Positions 19,541 through 27,083 of a DNA stretch of 64,000 nucleotides are shown piece by piece; position 1 is the stretch's first letter, and every line of letters begins with the position of its first letter. The translations under genes were made by a program, and so were the position numbers. Source of the DNA: Eshraghiella sp045129695 (lineage in GTDB: Bacteria > Bacillota > Clostridia > Lachnospirales > Lachnospiraceae). The notes under the pieces are model-generated. The model had not been told where the DNA came from and made no database searches. It saw nothing but the letters and a program-made list of their open reading frames with translations. The stretch covers positions 1-64,000 of the forward strand of contig JBGVJZ010000043.1 of assembly GCA_045129695.1 (NCBI GenBank). Direction: 5' to 3'.

Positions 19541-19569
19541 ATTCTACCATATACATGAATTTTTCACAA
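19541..19569 (-). promoter_or_regulatory. SigA-type promoter for the HD-GYP/surface operon
   Basis: On the minus strand TTGTGA (19569-19564) and TAGAAT (19546-19541) are separated by 17 bases, with an extended TG before the -10 box. Transcription would start near 19534, leaving a leader of about 170 bases before the HD-GYP gene. A GTAGTT/AACTAC pairing (19489-19494 with 19522-19527) could close a loop early in this leader. Confidence 0.55.
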
Positions 19570-19601
19570 GATTTTACTATATGAAAATTATATAAATTTT
19601 A

Positions 19602-19901
19602 TTATGTTAGATGATGTTTTGTAACCTTTTCATCAATAGTTAGTACACCATTTTCAGGACTGAATGAAATCTTAACATAAGAAGCCACCTTCGGACATCC
19701 TGCCTTAATGGCAATATACTGGCAATTCTTAACAATTTCCATTAATTCCTCATACTCTCCTTCAATTGCTGTCTCACATGGCCCTACATAATATGTACAG
19801 CCCGTACTCTTAATATAATCAATAACTTCATCCACTATGCGAATCACCTCTTCATCGGTATCGACATGGGGCAAAACCTGAATTGCTACATTTGCGTTCA
19901 T
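19602..19901 (-). CDS. MTH1187/YkoF-type thiamine-binding-like small protein
   Basis: 99 residues from the ATG at 19901, chosen because AGGAGA lies just upstream. It begins MNANVAIQVLPHVDTDEEVI and contains GPCETAIEGEYEELMEIV, the pattern of the MTH1187/UPF0045 family, a ferredoxin-like fold that forms tetramers and in some members binds thiamine-related ligands (family knowledge). The gene is monocistronic, with its own promoter divergent from the plus-strand gene. Its biological role is not indicated by neighbours. Confidence 0.8.
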   Translation of the reverse strand: MNANVAIQVLPHVDTDEEVIRIVDEVIDYIKSTGCTYYVGPCETAIEGEYEELMEIVKNCQYIAIKAGCPKVASYVKISFSPENGVLTIDEKVTKHHLT

Positions 19902-19941
19902 TTTCCTGTCTCCTTTTAGATTGATAGATATTCTTATATGC

Positions 19942-19970
19942 AAAATAACGCTATTTTTTCCCATTGTCAA
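19942..19970 (-). promoter_or_regulatory. Promoter of the MTH1187-type gene
   Basis: Minus strand TTGACA (19970-19965), a 17-base spacer, then TATTTT (19947-19942). The -35 box overlaps the -35 box of the opposite-strand promoter by five bases, so polymerase should be unable to occupy both promoters at once. Confidence 0.5.
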
Positions 19971-19992
19971 GCATTCCGGAATATATTATTAT
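19964..19992 (+). promoter_or_regulatory. Promoter of the plus-strand duplicated-domain gene
   Basis: Plus strand TTGTCA (19964-19969), a 17-base spacer, then TATTAT (19987-19992). The spacer contains the 10-base palindrome ATTCCGGAAT, a possible operator. The transcript would have a leader of only about 14 bases, with AGAGGTGA before the ATG. Confidence 0.5.
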
Positions 19993-20012
19993 AAAGCATC
20001 AAGAGGTGAACC

Positions 20013-20579
20013 ATGGATAATTTCTTTTCTGAAAATTCAACAATCAATATTACAAATGGTGTTATTGATAACATCTCTTCTGACAGAGGTACAACTTTTA
20101 TTACAGTATCATATTCAGACTGCGTAAACTGCACAAGAACTGAACGGACCGTAAGACTTGTTGTGGACAGAAATACCCGTATATTCAATGAAAGCGGCAA
20201 CAGAATACCCGTTTCCGACTTAAGAACCGGTATGGCAATCAACGCAACCATATCTTCTGCTATGACAAGGAGCATTCCTCCACAGGCTTCTGCTATGGTA
20301 ATCCGCATTATAGGAAGACCTCTTCCCGACAACATTGCAATAGGCAGAATCGTGGATGTCGACAGACAGAACCGCAGCTTCACAATCATAAGCAACAACA
20401 ACCTTTCCTCCATCATAAGATTCAATGTTCCTATGAATGCAATTATATTGAACAGAAACGGAAGGCCAATAACCTTCAACGCCCTTGTTCCGGGCTTGCA
20501 GGTATGGGTACGACATGCCGCATTTATGACCGCAAGCATTCCGCCGCAGACTACGGCGTTTGAGGTGAGGATAGCTTGA
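20013..20579 (+). CDS. Hypothetical protein with two copies of one beta-rich domain
   Basis: 188 residues and the only plus-strand gene in the window. Two similar halves (about 14-98 and 106-187) each run from a G-x-I-(D/V)-x-(I/V) strand through a VxxxTxI or VPMNAII strand to a C-terminal SIPPQ(A/T)(S/T)A(M/F)x(V/I)RI motif: SIPPQASAMVIRI in the first and SIPPQTTAFEVRI in the second. This indicates an internal duplication, perhaps of an OB-like or small beta-barrel domain. A Cys pair (DCVNC) occurs in the first half only. There is no signal peptide, so it is probably cytoplasmic. I recognise no named family. GAGGTG supports the start, and it is monocistronic. Confidence 0.75.
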   Translation: MDNFFSENSTINITNGVIDNISSDRGTTFITVSYSDCVNCTRTERTVRLVVDRNTRIFNESGNRIPVSDLRTGMAINATISSAMTRSIPPQASAMVIRIIGRPLPDNIAIGRIVDVDRQNRSFTIISNNNLSSIIRFNVPMNAIILNRNGRPITFNALVPGLQVWVRHAAFMTASIPPQTTAFEVRIA

Positions 20580-20681
20580 TTTTCGACCCTGTCATATTCC
20601 TTGCATCTTGGCATACTCTCATCCCTGTGCTTTTCCATAAAAATGGCAAGAAAGAGGACACCGGTGGGTACATTGGCGAAT

Positions 20682-20715
20682 AAAAAAAGACCATAGGTTT
20701 CATTTCCTATAGTCT
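20682..20715 (-). terminator. Second minus-strand terminator downstream of tsf
   Basis: Arms 20688-20697 and 20706-20715 pair in nine of ten positions (AGACCATAGG with CCTATAGTCT). On the minus strand the hairpin is followed by seven T (20688-20682). It lies about 55 bases beyond the palindromic terminator of tsf and would catch read-through. Confidence 0.6.
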
Positions 20716-20768
20716 TGTGTAATTCCAAGATATTAGTCAAGCCTTTGTTCCCTTTATCCCCCAAACGC

Positions 20769-20804
20769 AAAAATGCTGAAAACACGCGTGTTTTCAGCAT
20801 TTTT
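20769..20804. terminator. Bidirectional terminator, perfect 36-base palindrome
   Basis: Two exact 18-base arms (20769-20786 and 20787-20804) beginning with AAAAATGCTG and ending with CAGCATTTTT. The T-runs on both sides let it work for tsf on minus and for the convergent gene 20013-20579 on plus. Confidence 0.75.
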
Positions 20805-20825
20805 AATCTTATTTTACAAAAGGGA

Positions 20826-21761
20826 TTACATTCCCATCTGAGCTGCAACTTCAGCTGCAAAGTCTTCATTCTTCTTCTCAAGACCTTCACCGGTTTCAAA
20901 ACGGATAAAGCCTTTAACTGTAATATCAGCACCAACCTTCTTGCTAACCTCTTTAATGTAGTTAGCAACTGACTGCTTGCCATCCTCTGCCTTAACATAA
21001 ACCTGATCAAGAAGGCAGATTTCTTTAAGCTCTTTGTTGATACGTCCCATAACCATACCATCGATAATCTTATCATTAGCATCCGGTTTCTCAAGCTTAG
21101 CCTGAGCTGTAAGAACTTCCTTCTCAGAAGCAATATATTCCTGATCTACTTCATCACGGCTTGTATACTTAGGATTAAGTGCTGCAACCTGCATAGCTAC
21201 ATTCCTGAGAGCTTCCTTAACGTCATCACTAACAACTGATGTTGTAGCTGATACAAGAACACCAATCTTTCCACCGCCATGGATGTATGAAACAACACAG
21301 CCATCTTCTGCTGTTACCTTGTCAAATCTTCTAATCTTAAGGTTCTCACCGATAACTGCAATCTTAGCTGTTAAAACTGCCTCTACAGTTGAAGCTGTAT
21401 CTGCAATCCAAGCTTCCTGCATGAACTCGTCCATGTTGGTTGCCTTTGTAGCAAGTGCCTGAGCTGCAACTTCCTCAACATAAGCACCGAAATCTGCATT
21501 CTTAGCAACGAAGTCTGTCTCACTGTTAACTTCAACGATTGCTGCACTCTTATCATCATCTGAAACAACAGCCTTAACAAGACCTTCAGCTGCAATTCTT
21601 CCGGCTTTCTTAGCTGCCTTAGCAAGACCATTCTCTCTTAAATACTCAACAGCCTTGTCCATATCGCCGTCTGTCTGTCCAAGAGCTTTCTTGCAGTCCA
21701 TCATTCCGGCACCTGTCATTTCTCTTAATTCTTTTACCATTGCTGCTGTAATAGCTGCCAT
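20826..21761 (-). CDS. tsf: Translation elongation factor Ts
   Basis: 311 residues. It starts MAAITAAMVKELREMTGAGM with the TDGDMDKAVEYLRENG region of the N-terminal UBA-like domain, then NSETDFVAKN and VAMQVAALNP of the EF-Tu-binding core. EF-Ts exchanges GDP for GTP on EF-Tu during elongation. Length is within the usual bacterial range. AGGAGG precedes the ATG. It follows rpsB by 36 bases in the standard rpsB-tsf operon and ends at a strong palindromic terminator. Confidence 0.97.
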   Translation of the reverse strand: MAAITAAMVKELREMTGAGMMDCKKALGQTDGDMDKAVEYLRENGLAKAAKKAGRIAAEGLVKAVVSDDDKSAAIVEVNSETDFVAKNADFGAYVEEVAAQALATKATNMDEFMQEAWIADTASTVEAVLTAKIAVIGENLKIRRFDKVTAEDGCVVSYIHGGGKIGVLVSATTSVVSDDVKEALRNVAMQVAALNPKYTSRDEVDQEYIASEKEVLTAQAKLEKPDANDKIIDGMVMGRINKELKEICLLDQVYVKAEDGKQSVANYIKEVSKKVGADITVKGFIRFETGEGLEKKNEDFAAEVAAQMGM

Positions 21762-21797
21762 ATTATTAATCCTCCTAAAATAAATTAATTATGCTAA

Positions 21798-22550
21798 TTA
21801 AGCCTCTTCTGCTACTTCCTCAGCAGCTGCTTCTTCTGCTACAACATCTTCAAATGTCTCAGCAGTTTCACCCTGGTTAGCTTCGATAACAGCATCTGCC
21901 ATCTTAGCAACGATTAATTTAACTGCTCTGATAGCATCATCATTACCAGGAATTACATAATCAAGTTCTTCAGGATCACAGTTTGTATCTGCAATACCGA
22001 TTAATGGAATACCAAGTATATGTGCTTCCTGAACACAAATGCTTTCCTTCTTAGGATCTACTACGAAGATGGCATCCGGTATTCTCTTCATTTCTTTGAT
22101 ACCGCCAAGGTTCTTCTCAAGCTTCTCCTGTTCTTTCTTAAGGTTAACAACCTCTTTCTTAGGAAGAACATCAAAGGTTCCATCCTCTTCCATTCTCTCG
22201 ATGTCTTTTAATCTCTGAATTCTGCTCTGGATTGTCTTGAAGTTAGTGAGCATTCCACCTAACCATCTCTCGTTAACGTAGTACATTCCACAACGCTCAG
22301 CCTCTGTCTTAACAGCATCCTGTGCCTGTTTCTTAGTTCCTACGAAAAGGATATTTCCACCGTTAGCAGCAATATCGTAAATTGCATTGTAAGCTTCATC
22401 AACCTTGCCTACAGATTTCTGTAAGTCGATGATGTAGATACCATTTCTCTCGGTATAGATGTACTCTGCCATCTTAGGATTCCATCTTCTTGTCTGATGT
22501 CCGAAGTGAACACCTGCTTCAAGTAACTGTTTCATTGAAATAACGCTCAT
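21798..22550 (-). CDS. rpsB: 30S ribosomal protein S2
   Basis: 250 residues. Signature segments are MKQLLEAGVHFGHQTRRWNP, GGNILFVGTKKQAQDAV, RWLGGMLTNF and GIPLIGIADTNCDPEELDY. The C-terminus is an Ala/Glu-rich tail. The start at 22550 is set by GGAGG seven bases upstream; a longer reading frame reaches into the leader but lacks such a site. S2 binds late to the 30S subunit. It has its own promoter and a structured leader, which may carry autoregulation. Confidence 0.97.
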   Translation of the reverse strand: MSVISMKQLLEAGVHFGHQTRRWNPKMAEYIYTERNGIYIIDLQKSVGKVDEAYNAIYDIAANGGNILFVGTKKQAQDAVKTEAERCGMYYVNERWLGGMLTNFKTIQSRIQRLKDIERMEEDGTFDVLPKKEVVNLKKEQEKLEKNLGGIKEMKRIPDAIFVVDPKKESICVQEAHILGIPLIGIADTNCDPEELDYVIPGNDDAIRAVKLIVAKMADAVIEANQGETAETFEDVVAEEAAAEEVAEEA

Positions 22551-22593
22551 TTTAATACCTCCATTGGTTAATATCTTCCGCCTGCTTATCAAT

Positions 22594-22639
22594 CCGTCAA
22601 CCTTGAGCAAAGGCACCAGACGGGAATCCACAGACGTGG
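22594..22639 (-). promoter_or_regulatory. Structured rpsB leader hairpins
   Basis: In the roughly 137-base leader, CCAC/GTGG pair (22628-22639). A nested helix CCGTC/GACGG (22594-22598 with 22619-22623) contains an inner CCTT/AAGG stem (22601-22604 with 22610-22613). This could be an S2 autoregulatory site, as known for rpsB leaders in other bacteria, but I recognise no exact published motif. Confidence 0.35.
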
Positions 22640-22660
22640 TTATTTTAGGCTTGTCAGTAT

Positions 22661-22693
22661 AATAAAATCAGTCGATACCAACGCACCGACTGA
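22661..22693 (-). terminator. Terminator at the end of the fla/che operon
   Basis: TCAGTCG (22668-22674) pairs with CGACTGA (22687-22693) across a 12-base loop, followed on minus by TTTTATTA. The first arm lies at the rpsB transcription start, so only read-through RNA from the fla/che operon can form the whole hairpin. Confidence 0.5.
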
Positions 22694-22694
22694 C

Positions 22695-22723
22695 ATTATA
22701 ACACATATGAAATATTAAATCAA
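22695..22723 (-). promoter_or_regulatory. rpsB-tsf promoter
   Basis: Minus strand TTGATT (22723-22718), a 17-base spacer, then TATAAT (22700-22695) with an extended TG one base before it. The -35 box overlaps the stop codon of the upstream MltG-like gene. Confidence 0.7.
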
Positions 22724-23268
22724 GTATTTTCTTCCATTCTGATAAGCGCTTTTGCAATCTCTTCATAACTCATGGAAGAATTTAATGTATATGTTCCTCT
22801 CTGGATAATTTCGGTATAACCTGAACGAACCATATAATTATTAAAATCCTTGGCATCTTCTATAATTCCGCCATCAACTAATATCTGTGATACAGCCTGT
22901 GAACTTGTTCCCTGCTCAATATTAAAAGTAAGTTTTTTTACCGGAATAGTTGGTTCAGGCTCAGCAGTTACCGTTTCCGACTCAGGCTCCGTGATGGTCT
23001 CCGTCGCATTCTCTTCAGAGGTTGTCTCTTCCGGTATTGTAGCAGGAGTAGAGTCCTCTGTATGATTCTCTTTAGTCACATCGCCATCAGTTGGTTTATT
23101 AAACAACTCATCTTCTTCCTCTGTGGACATTACCATACCAAGTGCCTTTGCTCTCCTGATTATTTCATCATCAGACATTCTGCCACAAATATTATAGGAA
23201 ATTATTAAAATTAAAGTAGTAACAAAAATCCCTATTCCGAGGCCCCTTAAATAATATTTCAACTTCAT
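22720..23268 (-). CDS. MltG N-terminal-like membrane protein lacking the catalytic domain
   Basis: 182 residues: membrane segment at about 7-27, a long acidic Thr/Glu/Pro-rich linker (about 50-110), then LTFNIEQGTSSQAVSQILVD and SGYTEIIQRGTYTLNSSMSY. This last part resembles the LysM-like domain of MltG/YceG, with the RGTY/Y-x-L-x-x-x-M-x-x-x-E-I signature. The transglycosylase domain is absent, since the protein ends soon after. It may bind peptidoglycan rather than cut it. It is the last gene of the fla/che operon; its ATG overlaps the stop of the preceding gene. Role in motility is unknown. Confidence 0.7.
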   Translation of the reverse strand: MKLKYYLRGLGIGIFVTTLILIISYNICGRMSDDEIIRRAKALGMVMSTEEEDELFNKPTDGDVTKENHTEDSTPATIPEETTSEENATETITEPESETVTAEPEPTIPVKKLTFNIEQGTSSQAVSQILVDGGIIEDAKDFNNYMVRSGYTEIIQRGTYTLNSSMSYEEIAKALIRMEENT

Positions 23269-24059
23269 TACTTACCACCTCTGAATAAATCTATAACCAG
23301 CTTAACTTCACCAATTCCAAGACCGAGCTCTTTAGCAATTTCAACCACACTTTTGCCTTCTGAATTAAGCTTAAGAATTCTTTCGTTATTATTGTTCACT
23401 GACTGAGTCTCAATATTATCCGAGAATTTTTCTAAAGTCTCTTCCACAAGCTTATCAGTCTGTTCAGCGGTCTTTGCTGCAGTCTTACGTTTTCTTCTTG
23501 CAGGCTTTACATTCTCGTCATTAAAACTATTAGACAGTAAATCTTCTGTTTCAGCAGACTTCTTAACCTTGGATGTCCTGGTTCTCTTATTAGCTTTTTC
23601 CTGCTTTATAAGCTGCTCTCCCGCCATAAAACCTACATCATGAGCATCTTCTGTATCCGTGTTGGAAGCTTTAATAGTTTCATTAAGCTCTTTTTTTACG
23701 GCGATTACATCTCTGACTGTATTGTTAACTTCTTTTTTCTTCTCATTAAGCATATCATAGAGAAACATTACTTCGTTGTGATTACGATTAATCTCTCCAA
23801 GAATAGTTTCTGAATATTCATTCATCTCATTCATCTTCACATTAGAAAGTCTGTCCAAAGCAATTTCTGTTCTCTCTTTAACTTCACTTACCTGCTCATC
23901 AAACACATCTCTAATCTGTCTTTCGATGGCTTCCTTCTGCCTGTCTGAAAGTTCTGCCTTTCTCTCAGCATCAGCATCATCCAATTTTGCCGAAAAAACA
24001 AAACTTGCTATAAAAACAATTACTCCCACAACTAATAAAATTATCTCTACGGTTGTCAT
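23268..24059 (-). CDS. DUF6115-like membrane coiled-coil protein, SwrB position
   Basis: 263 residues: a membrane segment (about 4-23), a long charged coiled coil (about 30-125), a basic linker with KKSAET and RRKRKTAAK, then a C-terminal helix-turn-helix-like motif (ILKLNSEGKSVVEIAKELGL). This layout matches DUF6115 proteins at the end of Firmicute fla operons. By position it corresponds to Bacillus SwrB, which promotes flagellar basal-body activation, but I do not claim sequence homology. The start has GGGAGC upstream. Confidence 0.65.
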   Translation of the reverse strand: MTTVEIILLVVGVIVFIASFVFSAKLDDADAERKAELSDRQKEAIERQIRDVFDEQVSEVKERTEIALDRLSNVKMNEMNEYSETILGEINRNHNEVMFLYDMLNEKKKEVNNTVRDVIAVKKELNETIKASNTDTEDAHDVGFMAGEQLIKQEKANKRTRTSKVKKSAETEDLLSNSFNDENVKPARRKRKTAAKTAEQTDKLVEETLEKFSDNIETQSVNNNNERILKLNSEGKSVVEIAKELGLGIGEVKLVIDLFRGGK

Positions 24060-24070
24060 TATTATGCTCC

Positions 24071-24373
24071 CTATATACGGATATCAAAGTTAGCCCTGCT
24101 TTTTATTGTAACTTTGCCATCCGCTTCTTCTTTTTCCCTCTTCTTGCGTTTCCTATCCTGATATTCGCTACCGCCTTTTCCATTTTCATTAAGCGGTGAT
24201 TCAAATTCAGAATCATCCTTACGATTGACCTGCTCCATGCGTGAATCAATCTGTTTTTCGAAGCTCTGTGCAAAAGATTGTTGCTGAACCGTAGGCTTAG
24301 TATCCTCAGCTTGTTTAAACTGACTGATATCCTGTGTTCTGCCGATATAACTGCTAACCTCAATTGGTCTCAA
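24071..24373 (-). CDS. Conserved-type fla-operon hypothetical protein
   Basis: About 100 residues, hydrophilic, starting M-RPIEVSSYIGRTQDIS and rich in Gln, Lys and Glu, with a basic stretch RKRKKREKEE near the C-terminus. No membrane segment or named domain was recognised. The start is taken at TTG 24373: AAGGAG lies nine bases before it, whereas the upstream GTG at 24382 touches the ribosome-binding site. Similar short charged proteins sit near fapA in clostridial motility operons. Function unknown. Confidence 0.6.
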   Translation of the reverse strand: MRPIEVSSYIGRTQDISQFKQAEDTKPTVQQQSFAQSFEKQIDSRMEQVNRKDDSEFESPLNENGKGGSEYQDRKRKKREKEEADGKVTIKSRANFDIRI

Positions 24374-24397
24374 AAATCTCACGCTCCTTCGAAATGA

Positions 24398-25999
24398 TTA
24401 TAAAACCTCTCTTACAATATCCACACCGCGTTTCAAATACTGACAGTGGTCATTTTTATCCCTGATATAGTAGTTTACATCACCAATTTCAATTCTTGTG
24501 CCCGGATAAATACTTCCAACAATCTGTATTCTTGCATTTGAATCCTCACAAACCATTCCGGCTTGTTTTCTATATTCATTTCTGGATTCCTCCAGTTTTG
24601 CATCAAGGCTTTTAGCATTATTAACGGTCTGTGTTAACAAATCATATTGCTGCTGTGAAAGTTTTCCATTAAGTGCAAGCTTCTTTTTTAGACGATTAAT
24701 AACCTGCATAAGCTTTTCCCTCTCTTGTCTTCCATCGAGAATTACCTGCTTAAGCTCATCAATTTTAACAATTAATTCCGGATCCGTTCCAACACTTACA
24801 GTCGTACTTGTACCCATTTCAGAGCCAATAATTCTGGCTACTATTTTGGAGCCTGCACGAACCGTTCCGCCTGTAAGAGAACCTTTCTTGCCATGAACAT
24901 CAATCATTCCTCGGGCTATAACATTACTGTGAAGAATTGCAGTAGTATCAATATTACCACCTGCCTTTACAGTGGCATTTTCAATAAAACTGGCAATAAC
25001 ATCGCCCCCTGCACTAAGAACGCCATTACCCATACCATGAATTCCTCTTGAAAGTACAATATCGCCTCCTGCTATAAGCTCTGCACCTTCAACAACACCA
25101 TTAACAATAATATCACCGGATGCTTTAACCTTGAAACCTGACAAGACATTTCCAGTAATCTTAATATCCCCATCAAAATCAATATTTCCGGTACTGTTAT
25201 CAATATCTGACGGCACCTCATATTCGTTGGATACAAAAACCTTATCATCCTGTAATGTTACATGCCCCGTTACCAATGTTATTAGCTTCTTCCCATCATC
25301 CGATACCTGTAAATTTCTGCTGTATCTGAAAATCTTACGTGCAACTTTACGGGGTAAAATAGGAACACCATAAATGTTCATTCCCGGAGTTCCTTTATCC
25401 TCCGGAATAATTTCAGCTACAACTTCTCCCGCTTTTACGGAGCTGATTAAATCCAGCTGATGAAAATCAACGGTTCCATCCTCATTCATCTTAGGCTTAT
25501 TAACATGTTGTGTTGAAAAATAATATTTAATCTCAGCATCTCTTCCTTCAACCGGCTTAGTTCCGGTAGCAATAACCGTTGTCTCTAAATATCTTTTTTC
25601 TTTTAATAAATTTATAATAACATCTTTCTTAATTCCAAATTTAACTTTTAAACGATTAATCTCGTTTTCAACTTCTTTACTGCTTACATCAGGCATACCA
25701 ATTGATGGCGGGTATATACGTGCCTTCAGTTCACTACCTTCCTTGTCTGCCTGACATTCAATCCAACCGTTAAAAGGATTTAAAGTTGCATCAGAGAATT
25801 TAACAGGCTTTAATGTATTAACAGCTTCAGAATATGCATTCTTTATCTGTGCCACATTAGAATACTCAACTCTCTTCTTGTCAAGATATGCAACCAGTTC
25901 CTCAACTGTTACAGGTGTACCGTCTCCCTGTGGCGGTATAACAGTCAAATATATTCCATCAACTTTTTGTCCTACTTGAAAATATCCATTTCTACTCAT
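24398..25999 (-). CDS. FapA family protein (DUF342)
   Basis: 533 residues. The N-terminal half carries TLNPFNGWIECQADKEGS and IIPEDKGTPGMNIYG, and the central part is a beta-helix with repeated V-x-A-G-G-D/N-I turns (ASGDIIVNG, IAGGDIVLSRG, SAGGDVIASF, KAGGNIDTTA). A coiled coil follows (about 420-480). This is the FapA/DUF342 architecture, polymerising or MinC-like beta-helix proteins linked to motility or surface functions. It follows fliA by 11 bases, with AGGAGG before the ATG. The name 'flagellar assembly protein A' is common; the exact role is not established. Confidence 0.85.
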   Translation of the reverse strand: MSRNGYFQVGQKVDGIYLTVIPPQGDGTPVTVEELVAYLDKKRVEYSNVAQIKNAYSEAVNTLKPVKFSDATLNPFNGWIECQADKEGSELKARIYPPSIGMPDVSSKEVENEINRLKVKFGIKKDVIINLLKEKRYLETTVIATGTKPVEGRDAEIKYYFSTQHVNKPKMNEDGTVDFHQLDLISSVKAGEVVAEIIPEDKGTPGMNIYGVPILPRKVARKIFRYSRNLQVSDDGKKLITLVTGHVTLQDDKVFVSNEYEVPSDIDNSTGNIDFDGDIKITGNVLSGFKVKASGDIIVNGVVEGAELIAGGDIVLSRGIHGMGNGVLSAGGDVIASFIENATVKAGGNIDTTAILHSNVIARGMIDVHGKKGSLTGGTVRAGSKIVARIIGSEMGTSTTVSVGTDPELIVKIDELKQVILDGRQEREKLMQVINRLKKKLALNGKLSQQQYDLLTQTVNNAKSLDAKLEESRNEYRKQAGMVCEDSNARIQIVGSIYPGTRIEIGDVNYYIRDKNDHCQYLKRGVDIVREVL

Positions 26000-26010
26000 T
26001 GTGAGGCCTC

Positions 26011-26775
26011 CTACTCTGCGAAAACGTTCATATAAGCTCCTAATTTCTTTTTAAGTTTAACAAGGGACTTTGTATGCAATTGAGAAACTCTTGATTCAGA
26101 AACCTCTAATACGCAACTTATTTCTTTAAGAGTCATTTCCTCAAAATAGTATAGCATAACTACCTGTCTTTCCTTATCAGTAAGCTGCTCTAATGCTTCC
26201 CCAATCATCTTTGTAAGTTCTTCTTTCTCAACAGCTCTTTCAGGCTGCTCAAAATGAGAATTACCTGCAGGATCCATTCTCATTTCACTACCCTGCTCAA
26301 CAAATTCATCCAGTGAAACAAGATTGGTTATATTGGTCTGCCCCTGCCATGCATAGTAATCATCAACAGACACTTCCAATTCCTCTGCAATCTCTTCATC
26401 CGTTGCCGGTCTGCCATACATTGTCTCTATCTTTGCATTGGCAGAATCAATTAATTTCTGCTTTTGTCTGACTGAACGCGGAATCCAGTCCATTTTACGG
26501 ATCTGGTCAAGAATTGCACCTCTGATTCTCAGACTGGCGTATGTTTCAAACTTAACATTTTTGGCTAAATCAAATTTATCAATTGCATCTATCAATCCAA
26601 AAATTCCGTAACTTACCAAATCCTCATATTCCACATTGTAACCCAGATACATGCTGAGTCTTCCTGCCACAAGCTTAACCAAGGGAGCATATTCAACAAT
26701 AATCTGCTCTCTTATCTGTGATGTTTTATTCTCAAAATACGAATCCCATAATTTTGCTCTGGCTTTCTCATCCAT
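26011..26775 (-). CDS. fliA: Motility sigma factor, FliA/SigD family
   Basis: 254 residues. Region 2 has DLVSYGIFGLIDAIDKFD and FETYASLRIRGAILDQIRKM, followed by DWIPRSVRQK, a signature of the FliA/WhiG/SigD family. Region 4 includes EEMTLKEISCVLEVSESRVS. It directs RNA polymerase to late flagellar and chemotaxis promoters. Position just after cheD and a small membrane gene matches Bacillus sigD. No FlgM anti-sigma gene is in the window. Confidence 0.93.
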   Translation of the reverse strand: MDEKARAKLWDSYFENKTSQIREQIIVEYAPLVKLVAGRLSMYLGYNVEYEDLVSYGIFGLIDAIDKFDLAKNVKFETYASLRIRGAILDQIRKMDWIPRSVRQKQKLIDSANAKIETMYGRPATDEEIAEELEVSVDDYYAWQGQTNITNLVSLDEFVEQGSEMRMDPAGNSHFEQPERAVEKEELTKMIGEALEQLTDKERQVVMLYYFEEMTLKEISCVLEVSESRVSQLHTKSLVKLKKKLGAYMNVFAE

Positions 26776-26787
26776 TACAAATTACCT

Positions 26788-27060
26788 CTAATTTTCTTCA
26801 GATTCTGTAGATATGTCCTCCGTTGGTGTTTCAACCACAGTTTCCTCTGTTTTAGTCTCAAATCTGACAATAACAGCTCTGAATATCAGACCAAGAATAT
26901 AGAAACCAAGCAAAAAAACAAATATAAACACTAATGCCTTTAGTGAATTAACTCTGTTTACCAACATCAATATACTAACCACTAATCCTGCAAATAATGA
27001 AATTCCTGCAGGAAGCAGCCTATACCATCTATCCATATATACCTGCACCAAACCTTTCAA
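26788..27060 (-). CDS. Small two-helix membrane protein
   Basis: 90 residues with two hydrophobic segments (about 15-33 and 42-64) and an acidic Thr/Glu-rich tail. No named family is recognised. The start is probably the TTG at 27060, with GAGGAAG ten bases upstream; an internal ATG at codon 9 is possible. It lies between cheD and fliA in the operon, as small membrane genes often do in clostridial motility clusters. Function unknown. Confidence 0.6.
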   Translation of the reverse strand: MKGLVQVYMDRWYRLLPAGISLFAGLVVSILMLVNRVNSLKALVFIFVFLLGFYILGLIFRAVIVRFETKTEETVVETPTEDISTESEEN

Positions 27061-27083
27061 GATTAAGCTTCCTCTTTCAAAAC

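Noticed and set aside
19967..21133. 388-codon minus-strand open frame
   Set aside because: It runs antisense to the 20013-20579 gene and through two terminators, then out of frame inside tsf. The tsf and plus-strand readings are clear, so this frame is a chance shadow.
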